A stretch of DNA of 64,000 nt from Rhinopithecus roxellana (taxonomy: Eukaryota; Chordata; Mammalia; Primates; Cercopithecidae): assembly GCF_007565055.1 (NCBI RefSeq), contig NC_044561.1:30769483-30833482 (forward strand), read 5' to 3'. The notes under the pieces were generated by a model, which made no database searches, was not told where the DNA came from, and saw only the letters and a program-made list of their open reading frames with translations. Position 1 is the stretch's first letter; each line of letters starts with the position of its first letter. Below are positions 55,851 to 64,000 of the stretch, in pieces. Both the position numbers and the translations under genes were made by a program.

Positions 55851-56409
55851 AAACCTATCTTATTAGATATATCAATTTGATATCTAATAATATATCAAAC
55901 CTCTTATTTGCTGTATCGGTATCACAGGTTTTCTTTTTTCTTCTGAGAATCTGTAAGAGAGCTGACTCTGCAACAGTCTCCAAATTTTGCTTCTCTCATT
56001 CTTCTCTCTCCTTCTCTCTCTCTATTGACCCTCATCAGAAAATCAAGGAGAGATTGGACCATACTTCCTGGTGTCCTACCTTTACAAGAACATCTGCCTC
56101 AGCAATCAGTCATTCCAGACAAATGTGGTGGCACATTTTGTCTATACACCCCTGCTAGGTCCCCAAATGTCAGCGTGATTCTGAGTCTCAAATCTTTGCA
56201 GTTCCAAGTAAAATTGTCACATCTTTTCTCCCTACCAGATGCCTCCTGTCATCCCTGTTGACCCAGAGCTCTGGCTCAGGGTGATGTTTCTATGCTGTGG
56301 TTGGCTTGTCTTTCCTTTAGAATGGATCCAGAGTTGGAGTTTGCAAATGTAGAGTAGGTGCATATTCAGAAAGAAAGCAACACAGCAAGAAAGGAAGGAA
56401 TAAAGGAAT
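55851..56409. other. AT-rich array remainder, then unique-looking DNA
   Basis: TTAGATAT...GATATCTAA inverted motif at about 55862-55887, then C/T-rich text (TTCTCTCTCCTTCTCTCTCTC near 56002). No gene seen. Confidence 0.5.
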
Positions 56410-56470
56410 GAGGGAGGGAGGAAGGGAAGGAGGGAGGGAGGGAGGGAAGGAAGGGACAGAAGGAAGTAAA
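56385..56470 (+). repeat. (GGGA/GGAA)n purine repeat with G-quadruplex pattern
   Basis: At least six GGG runs with short loops lie between 56410 and 56456, meeting the usual G3+N1-7 pattern, within a longer purine tract. Confidence 0.9.
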
Positions 56471-56779
56471 ATAGGGTGACTAGTTTAGGTATGGTTGTAC
56501 ATATTTTAATTACCACAAATAGAGGCTTCCCTCTCCTCAATTAATTCTTCTACCCGGATTCCTCATTGTATATGAAATGCCATCATTAAAAAATAATTTG
56601 TTGGTTCTTATCCCTACAACTACTACTACTAATACTCTTACATAACAACTACTAGTAATATTCATGAAATATATATATAAATAAAAATAAATAGTAAAAA
56701 TAATAAAGACTTCACAACTTAGATTATGTATTTTTGATATTAAATAGAAATTTACGCTTTTCATAAACAGACTCTTTTT
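56471..56779. other. Unique-looking AT-rich DNA
   Basis: Nothing recognised. Confidence 0.5.
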
Positions 56780-56905
56780 AACTTCACTGCAACATGTAGA
56801 CTATGTTTTATTATACAGATAAGAAACTGAGACTTAGAGAAGTTAAATAATTTAATGAAATTCACACAGATAATAAATTTTATAGTTGAAATATATAAGC
56901 AGTTC
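56780..56905 (-). mobile_element. MIR SINE fragment, minus strand
   Basis: 'ttattatacagataagaaactgagacttagagaagttaaataattt' is the antisense MIR 3' segment. Confidence 0.75.
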
Positions 56906-57189
56906 TTCTGACTTTAAAATGTGATCCTTCCCACCCCCATATATCAAGTTGTATGCTTTCGCTTGCCGCCTTTTAAGAGGTAGAAATAACCCTTAGTCAA
57001 GTGCTGCATGTGAATTCATATTAAAGTGTCTGCACTCTCCTGCTAATAAAGACCCAAAAGTGGCAGAAATGGTACAGAAGAGGAGGCAGCTTGGGATTTG
57101 GCAGTCTTGTGAAGGGTCAGTCAAGGCTATAAACAAGGATATGTGGAATCCAATGGGAGCCTCCTTAACTAACACATCCCAAAGAGGTT

Positions 57190-57320
57190 ACAGAGAGCTC
57201 AAGCCCTTCAGCCCATTTCACAGATGGAGATGCTGAGGCCAAGGCTATTAGACCTGCCCACGATGCTATATCTGATTGGTGACAAAGCTGAGTCTCCTGA
57301 CTTCCAGTCTAGTGAGCTTT
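57190..57320 (-). mobile_element. MIR SINE fragment, minus strand
   Basis: 'cccatttcacagatggagatgctgaggcc' and 'tgacaaagctgagtctcctgacttccag' are antisense MIR. Confidence 0.7.
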
Positions 57321-58815
57321 CTATCATCCAGTCCTATCCCTATGTGATCAGCTGCATAAATTCTGAGGAAAACAACTGACTATATTGCTCAATATCTACT
57401 ATAACATGCAACTTGCTCATCGAAAAGTTAAGGCTAACTTTTTCCCCAACAGGAGAGTCAGAAACAAATCATTTTTAGTAATAATGAAGCTCTGTTAGAA
57501 GTACCACTCACCTTAAAAATGTGTATAGGAATTATTAATCTCTCAGCATTCTGATTTTCCTGGCTTTCTGAAGCTAAGATGTTGCAGGAGAGCCTTCGTG
57601 GCTTTGATCACAGGCAATCAAAGAGGACTTTGGGTAGCTTCCAGGGACACGCTGTTGCTGGAAAAGTCAGAGCTCTGCTATGCAAAAGAAACTGCTACAG
57701 AAATCCCCTTCATTCTGAACTTCAGATCAAATTAGGATCAGAAGGCTCTTGTTTGTCCCGCAGGAGTCTGTGGCTTTAATTTTCTTATCTGCATTTTTCT
57801 TTCCTGCCCTTTCCAGGTAGCTGTCACAAAAAATATGAAAAGGGTGTTAATGTGTTGATCGTTCTTTGCTGCTTCTCACTTTCATGTTTACAGCAAGGAG
57901 AAGAGCAATTGTTTCTACCAGTTGCTTTAGTGTTTTGAGTTCTTATATGTGTAATAACTATCTTGGTAGGCCCAGAACACACCACTTCATCCAATGTTGA
58001 AATTTGGATTTTATACCCAATGGATTATTTTAGTACGGATTACAAATGCTTATACTATTCTGCCTAGCAGAGTTTGGGTCATAAAAATCATTAAATGTAA
58101 AATACTGCACAGAGTTGCCCAAATTGTCATGTCTCTGGCCAAATTTATGGAAATAAAAAGAGTCATGCATTTGGGTTATTTCTACAGTTTGGAAACTTTG
58201 GCTCTTATCTTCTCTTAAGCTACTCAGGAAATTTCCTGACTCTAAAATCTGAGAGGAATGGTTCAGACAGACAAAGGTGGTCCAGAATGGAGACTTACCT
58301 GATGCCAAGGATGGTAGGACCCATGGGTGCCCACTTCACCCATGTGATCCTACCTCTTCTGAGGCTTCACTGACGACCTTGGCTTCCTCTTTGATTAACC
58401 TTTTGGTGGCTGAGCCTCTTGAAATTGACTTGGACAAGCTTGGACAAACAACTTTCTTTTGAAACAACAGAGTGTAACTGAAATACCACTGGAAAATTCA
58501 AACAATACTCTTCTTAATGCCAGGGGGAAACAATTCGTAAATAAATCCAAGAACTTAGATGAATACTTAAGAAACATATACCTTGCTTTCACAGTGTTAG
58601 CTGGAACTCAGGAAAGGGGTGTTGGAAAAAGTGGAGGTGGCATGGTTCTTTTATTTTATTGTTTAAGATGAAAGGGGATTAAGCATGTTAAAATTCTAAG
58701 GGAGAAAAAGTTTGCTCTAAATATTGACATTAAAAAGACTGACATTAAATCACGGAATATTTCTTCAGCGGACTACTGAAATTTATGTCTGCAATCACTA
58801 TTCATGCTTTCTATT
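57321..58815. other. Unique-looking DNA
   Basis: About 1.5 kb. Several 60-90-codon frames overlap on both strands with no motif. No gene supported. Confidence 0.5.
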
Positions 58816-59108
58816 CTTTTTTTTCTTTGAGATGGAGTCTTTGCTCTGACGCCAGGCTGGAGTGCAGTGAGGTGATCTCTGCTCACTGCAACCTCCGCCT
58901 CCCAGGTTCTAGCGATTCTCCTGCCTCGGCCTCCTGAGTAGCCGGAACTACAGGCACGTGCCACCACACCTAGCTAATTTTTGTATTTTTAGTAGAGATG
59001 GGGTTTCACCATATTGGTCAGGATGGTCTCGATCTCCTAACCTCATGATCCACCCGCCTCGGCCTCCCAAAGTGCTGGGATTACAGGCATGAGCCACTCC
59101 ACCCAGCC
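58816..59108 (-). mobile_element. AluY/S-like, minus strand
   Basis: T-rich end then GAGATGGAGTCTTTGC... to CCACTCCACCCAGCC. Both arms are present. Confidence 0.94.
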
Positions 59109-59121
59109 CGTGCATTTTATC

Positions 59122-59169
59122 CTTTCTTCAACAAACTGATATTATCTTTCTTCAACAAACTGATACTTT
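59122..59169 (+). repeat. 24-bp tandem duplication, two copies
   Basis: CTTTCTTCAACAAACTGATA occurs at 59122 and again at 59146, right after the Alu 5' end. Confidence 0.93.
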
Positions 59170-60532
59170 CTTCCGTCGCCTCTTCTCAAGATCTGCCTTA
59201 CTTACCTTAACCCATACAGGAAGCCAGATCACAAGTGGAGATTTCCTTCCTGACCATGTAAAGAGCACACAACAAGGATTTGGGAGATTAATCTGATGTG
59301 TAAGAGACAGACACATCCTACTCAAAAGGCTGCTCTTACTCCCTAGCTAGGACCATGCTTAAATGGCATGCCCATATTACTCTGAGACTTTCTTTTCCCT
59401 TATCCTCCCAAGGCTGTGCAGACATCAGTTGAGACTATATTCTTCCTTAGTACTCTAATACATTCAGGCTGGTTACAGTCAAGTCTTGCAGTCTGGGAGT
59501 TCTTTTGTCTATTTAAGGTAACTGTGATTCTCCACTTTTATTTATGATTTGTTTGGCTCGTAGTTTAGCTCTGAGGGAACAATTTTATTTTCATTATTCC
59601 TAAGTTCTTGGGAGACACCTTATGGTATCCCCACATAGACTAACAATACCATGTAGCAGTGCAAATTCACTGTAAGTAAACCGATGAAAATCAGACCTTT
59701 AATCTGATCGAGGTATAGAAAATGGCTACCCGAAAGTCATACTTTTTCTTTTTGATTATTTTGTATGGCAGTGCCTTGAAGTAGGGAAAAAACATTATCT
59801 TTTTCTCTGTGTGTAAAAATCACCAAAAGTTACTTTGAACATCAGAAGAACAACCCTTTAAATTGCTTTTCTGCTTGTTCCCTTCAATTGGCAGTTCTCT
59901 GGTTTTTATTTGCGTGTCATCTCTTTTAATGTCGTCTCTAAACCGGTTGCTCAATGATTCATTAAAATTGATAACAACCTACTTCAGATCGGCCAAGTCA
60001 TTTCACCTGAACTTTTTCTCATAGTCACTTTACAATTAAAATCACTGAGTAAAATCTTAATTCGCTTGAGTAAACATTCATGATTTTCTGAATTAGCCAG
60101 AACTATATCAATATATGTGTCAATGTGCACATGTGTATAGACAGAGAAAATGAGAGAGAAAGAAACAGGGAGACAACTGAAGGAAGGTTACCCACTGTAC
60201 TATTGGTTTATCCTTTATTCCCACAGTAATTTGCTCAAATTGTAATTAAATCGCTTATCACATCATGCAATGACGTCACTATTTGTATTTGTTCTTGCCC
60301 TTACACTGCTTTATCCAGCTTTGTGTTTCAAGGACTTGGCACATAGGCAGAAATTTCAGGGTGTTTAACAAATGTTTTTTAAAGTAATTCGTTTCAAGTC
60401 AGGGCCCATGTCTGGTACCCAATCCCCATTCTAATGTAGAGAGATGTTAAAATTAACCATGCAACCTAACATGGCAGTCAGCATGCAGAAGTGCAAAATA
60501 GTTCCAAGCATTGTGTTATGTGTAGCTCTTCC
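59170..60532. other. Unique-looking DNA
   Basis: About 1.4 kb without gene or named repeat. Confidence 0.5.
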
Positions 60533-60547
60533 CTTTTCTCAATTTTA

Positions 60548-60886
60548 TTTTTTTACTTTTTTAATTTTTTTAATTTTTTTTTTTTTTTTTTTTTTTTTTT
60601 GAGATGGAGTCTCACTCTGTCGCCCAGGCTGGAGTGCAGTGGACAGATCTCGGCTCACTGGAAACTCCGCCTCCCAGATTCACGCCATTCTCCTGCCTCA
60701 GCCTCCCAAGTAGCTGGGACTACAGGCACCTGCCACCACGCCTGGCTGATTTTTTTTGTATTTTTAGTAGAGACGGGGTTTCACTGTGTTAGCCATGGTG
60801 GTCTCGATCTCCTGACCTCGTGATCCCAAAGTGCCTCCCAAAGTGCTGGGATTACTTACAGGCATGAGCCACCGCGCCCAGCCTCT
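60548..60886 (-). mobile_element. AluY-like, long T-tail, minus strand
   Basis: T-rich run with a 33-T core (about 60568-60600), then GAGATGGAGTCTCACTCTG... to CCACCGCGCCCAGCC. CTTTTCTCAATTTTA flanks it (60533-60547, 60887-60901). Two local scars, GATCCCAAAGTGCCTCCCAAAG and GGATTACTTACAGG, look like small duplications. Confidence 0.95.
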
Positions 60887-60901
60887 CTTTTCTCAATTTT
60901 A

Positions 60902-61129
60902 AGAAATACAAAGCTAAAAAAATGTTGCTTTGATTGGCTAATTTGCCATACAATATTTTGTGTTTCATGGATCCACTGTCCACGACCCACAGTCGTTCCA
61001 TAGCTATCAAGGACGCAAAAAAAATACCAGATTCAGGCTAAATGCCAGGAATTAAAGTTAGAACAAGTTTGAAATGAAAAAAATAATAATTGGTAAGTAG
61101 CCAGCAAGCATGACGTAAGTATTCATTGA
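60902..61129. other. Unique-looking DNA
   Basis: Nothing recognised. Confidence 0.5.
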
Positions 61130-61190
61130 GGGAATCAGAGGTCCCGGATTTTAACCCTGTACTCTTTCTACCTGTGGGATCTAAGTCAAG
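61130..61190 (+). mobile_element. MIR SINE, left part, split by an MLT1 LTR
   Basis: 'cagaggtcccggattttaaccctgtactctttctacctgtgggatctaagtcaag' is sense MIR. The rest resumes at 61780. Confidence 0.65.
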
Positions 61191-61779
61191 TGTATTAGTT
61201 GTCTATTGCTAACAATCTATTGCTAAGTTACCTACCAGTTACCCAAAGTTACCTGCTTTTACCCCAAAATGCAGCAGCTTAATACAACACAAATTTATTA
61301 TCTCACAGTTTCTGAGTCAGGAATCTGAGCATAACTCAACTGAGCCCTCTTTCTCGAGGTCTCTCACAAAGCTACAATCATACACAAGAGTAGTGTCTCT
61401 GCAGTTTCAACAGCAGAGACATCTACTTCTGAGTTTACTCATGCAGTTATTGACAGTATTCAACTCTTGAGGGTCGTTGGACTGAGGATCCTTGGTTGCA
61501 GTTAGCCAGAGGGCACCCTCAGTCCCTTGCCATATGAGCCTTTCCAACATGCTATCTTGTTTTATCAAAGGGTACAAGTTCAGAAAGCATTAGAGAGAAT
61601 CTGCCACCAAGGTACATGTCACAGTCTGTATAATCAAATCACAGAAGTGACCTTTAACCTTTGTATTCTATTGAGGAGAAAGTTACTAGCCCCACTTTTA
61701 AGGGCAGGGGATTACACAAGACTGTGAATACCAGAAGGTGGGGATCATTGGAGGCCACCCTAAAGACTGCCCATCACCA
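61191..61779 (-). mobile_element. MLT1-type MaLR LTR inserted in a MIR, minus strand
   Basis: 'tgtattagttgtctattgctaacaa', 'cttaatacaacacaaatttattatctcacag', 'gccagagggcaccctcagtcccttgcc' and 'gggattacacaagactgtgaataccagaaggtggggatcattgg' follow an antisense MLT1 (I/J-like) LTR. CAAG repeats at both ends (61187-61190, 61780-61783). Confidence 0.7.
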
Positions 61780-61925
61780 CAAGTGACTACGTTTCTCTAA
61801 GCCGACTTTCCTCTTCTGTAAAATGGAAGTCAAAATGTCTCCTCCTCATGGGATTGATGTGGAAGTCAAATAGTACTTTAAGCCCTGAGCATATAGTGAG
61901 TGCTCAGTAAATGTTGGTCATCATC
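61780..61925 (+). mobile_element. MIR SINE, right part
   Basis: 'tttctctaagccgactttcctcttctgtaaaatggaag', 'atgggattgatgtggaagtcaaatag' and 'tgagtgctcagtaaatgttgg' complete the sense MIR. Confidence 0.8.
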
Positions 61926-62617
61926 AGGTTATTACAACACACCACAAAATGTCCTATGCTGTCCTTATCCCAAGGACTATGGGAGTACCTGGAAAGAACA
62001 GATAACAAGGTCTTGAAACGTATAGACAAAATTTTCTGAACAAGTGAAGTCTATCCTGAGACCTGAAAGAAGGAGAGCTGTAATCAGATGAAGAATAAGA
62101 AGCAAGACAATAGGATTCCAGGGAGAAAAGAAAAAAAAGAAAAAGTCTAGCTAAGGGAAAGGAGCAGTGCCAGATAGCTTGACAACTAGGAAGAATTTCT
62201 TGCCCCCTCTCCTCCTCAGAATGTCTGCTTTGAAAAGTGGAACACAGAGAGAAGAAGTGATGTCAGAAGTGTGCAAATGTGCATCTGCATGTGTCAACTC
62301 CACCACAAGGACACATGTTACACAGGACTCCACCCAATGGAAGTTGGTTGGCCTTTAATAAATACAGAAATCTCTAGAGAGTGAGAAAGAAGAGGATGAA
62401 AGTGGGAAAAGGAGTCAGAATTGTCACCTCTAGATGAAAAAGTTCTCTAAGTTTCCAGGGATGCCTCCTCTGGGAGTGAGATGCCACCCGGCTCCCAGCT
62501 CCTCTCAACCAGTGGCTCCCTGGACCAGGGAGAGGCAGACCCTTAGAAGAACTCCCTTGGCTCATCCATCCTCAAGAATTTTATTTTTATAACTTATAAC
62601 TTATGTACATGAATTTC
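61926..62617. other. Unique-looking DNA
   Basis: Nothing recognised. Overlapping ORFs at 62151-62358 on both strands are unremarkable. Confidence 0.5.
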
Positions 62618-62812
62618 TATTTTTTTAACTTGTATTTTAAGTTCAGGGGTACAAGCGCAGGTTTGTTACACAGGTAAACTTGTGTCATGGGGTTTGTTGT
62701 ACAGATTGTTTCATCACCCAGGTGTTAAGCCTCGTACCCGTTAGTTATTCTTCCTGATCTTCTCCTTTCTACCACGCTCTATCCGGTGAAAGGCCCCAGG
62801 GTGTGTTATTCC
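62618..62812 (-). mobile_element. L1 3' UTR fragment (L1MA/L1PB-like), minus strand
   Basis: 'ttttaagttcaggggtacaagcgcaggtttgttacacaggtaaacttgtgtcatgggg' and 'atcacccaggtgttaagcctcgtacccgttagttattcttcc' are a typical antisense L1 3' UTR. 5'-truncated. Confidence 0.85.
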
Positions 62813-62995
62813 TCAAGCATTTTATGACACCGTTTAAATTTCCCATTTCTAACACTGGCCAAATTTGACATTAGCCTGAAATTCATTTCATAGCTTCCAT
62901 ATTTTGAGGTAATTATATTAATTTTCACTTGATTTCTGTTTTCCTTTGAATCACTGATACATTTAGATTGCTCAAAATAAAATAAAATATTATTT

Positions 62996-63308
62996 CTTTT
63001 ATATATGTATATATATATTTTTTTCTGAGACGGAGTCTCACTCTGTCACCCACGCTGGAGTGTAGTGGGTCCATCTCGGCTCACTTCAACCTTTGCCTCC
63101 TGGGTTCAAGCGATTCTCCTGCCTCAGCCTCCTGAGTAGCTGGGACTACAGGTGCATGCCACCACGCCCAGCTAATTTTGTATTTTTAGTAGAGACAGGT
63201 TTTCACTATGTTGGCCAGGCTAGTCTCAAACTCCTAACCTCAGGTGATCCATCCGTCTACGCCTCCCAAAGTGCTGGGATTACAGGCATGAGCCACCGTG
63301 CCCAGACT
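62996..63308 (-). mobile_element. Alu (AluS-like), minus strand
   Basis: An AT-rich tail (TATATATG..T7) leads into GAGACGGAGTCTCAC... to CACCGTGCCCAGAC. AAATATTATTT flanks it (62985-62995, 63309-63319). Confidence 0.94.
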
Positions 63309-63409
63309 AAATATTATTTTAAAGTACACGCTAAAGAGCCACTTTCCCACTCCCATGTCTGTCTGCCCTCTTCCAAAGCATAAATGGTAACCACTTTAAC
63401 TTTTCTCCA

Positions 63410-63660
63410 ACTTGTTTCTTTGATTTTCTCCCAACATTTTATTTTGAAATTTTTTAAAGCAAGAGAAAAGTTGCAAGAATTCTATAAACACCCATGTGCC
63501 CTTCAGTGAGTCATCACTAGATACCATTCTGCCACATTTGCTTCATCTTGCTCTGTATGTATACATTTACATATATTTATTTGGGAGTTTGGTACAGAAA
63601 TTCTGACACTTTACCCCTAGGATTGAAACCTCCTATAGAAACATGCAGAAATATCTAAGA
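63410..63660. other. Possible old L1-type repeat, unassigned
   Basis: 'gcaagagaaaagttgcaagaattctataaacacccatgtgcccttcagtgag' resembles a common mammalian repeat segment, but I cannot place it securely. Confidence 0.35.
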
Positions 63661-63682
63661 ACACCTTGAAAAAAAAAAAAAA

Positions 63683-64000
63683 AAAAAAAGAGGTAGGGAG
63701 GGGACTAGCCCCATCCAGCATGAAACCATCCAATGAAGGCTCTATAATTAAAACAGTGGTACTAGAGCATACCTAGACAGACATACCAGAGAAACAGCAT
63801 AGAATATGCAGAAACAGACTCAAGCTTGTTTGTGGAAATTTAGAAGCAATTAAAGTGCCGTCTCAAAGCAATGAAAAAAATGTTCTTTTTAATAAATGGA
63901 GTGGATGAAACTGGATAGCTATTTGGAAAAATGTAACCTCAGATTCACTATGTACATAAAATACACTCCAAATGTGCAAAATATGAAACCATACTAGAAG
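63683..64000 (+). mobile_element. Old L1 (L1M) ORF2 fragment, running off the window
   Basis: After an A-run, 'attaaaacagtggtactagagcatacc', 'agaaacagcatag', 'ttctttttaataaatggagtggatgaaactggatagctat' and 'gaaaccatactagaag' follow L1 ORF2 order. No intact frame remains. Confidence 0.65.

Noticed and set aside
1..64000. CRISPR arrays, operons, tRNA or rRNA genes
   Set aside because: None seen. The repeat content is that of a primate nuclear genome, and no tRNA box pair or rRNA sequence was found by eye.

Overview
This window looks like nuclear DNA of a catarrhine primate, most likely an Old World monkey (macaque, baboon or guenon type). It carries about twenty Alu elements, MIR/L2 fossils, MaLR LTRs, hAT-Charlie (MER) transposons and one nearly full-length L1. 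Three young Alus (3495, 4070, 21880) start the Alu body with CTCAAGCCTG and read GAGATCCGGCC in the right arm. To my knowledge that pair of variants marks the cercopithecoid AluYR lineage rather than human AluY. The exact species cannot be read from the window.

I find no convincing functional protein-coding gene. The only long ORFs belong to the broken L1 at 4359-10540, and most other ORFs are translated Alu, L2 or chance frames. Three weak gene-like signals lie outside repeats: a possible last coding exon on the minus strand (53108-53262, with a strong acceptor, a stop and an AATAAA downstream), a T-tract plus CAG|GTAAG 'recursive splice' motif at 2384-2411, and some repeat-free ORFs that I treat as chance. 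The window is best read as intergenic or deep intronic DNA.

Layout. 1-3.5 kb: MIR, unique DNA, one Alu. 3.5-10.6 kb: two AluYR copies and a full-length but dead L1 (two ORFs with several frameshifts and stops); the second Alu and the L1 share a single 13-bp target-site duplication. 10.9-18.9 kb: Alus, a well-preserved solo ERV LTR with four tandem ~38-bp U3 repeats and an ACTT duplication (11814-12344), L2 and MER1A. 20-26 kb: an MLT1 LTR split by an Alu, an AluYR with an AAT/ATT tail, and pieces of an old L1. 26-33 kb: MIR, L2, hAT pieces, an MST LTR, and two Alus 1.3 kb apart with the same internal deletions. 33-44 kb: mostly unique DNA with an MLT1 interrupted by MER1B, a MER5A, a 68-bp tandem duplication and an MST LTR. 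44.6-45.6 kb: two nested Alus ending in a ~310-bp purine tract. 45.6-55 kb: MIR, THE1, MER5A, Alus, and an MLT2 LTR interrupted by an inverted copy of nearby DNA. 55.3-55.9 kb: AT-rich repeats hit by a solo LTR7 (HERV-H). 56-64 kb: G-rich repeat, MIR, Alus, an MLT1 inside a MIR, and L1 pieces.

The most unusual structure is a long inverted repeat at 51592-51943 / 52137-52488: two 352-bp arms, about 97% identical by eye with no indel, separated by 193 bp. The right arm runs on from a MIR, and the left arm sits inside an MLT2 LTR. The left arm therefore appears to be a relatively recent inverted, template-switch-like copy of the right. Annotation is by eye from remembered repeat consensus features; family names marked tentative need a RepeatMasker run.
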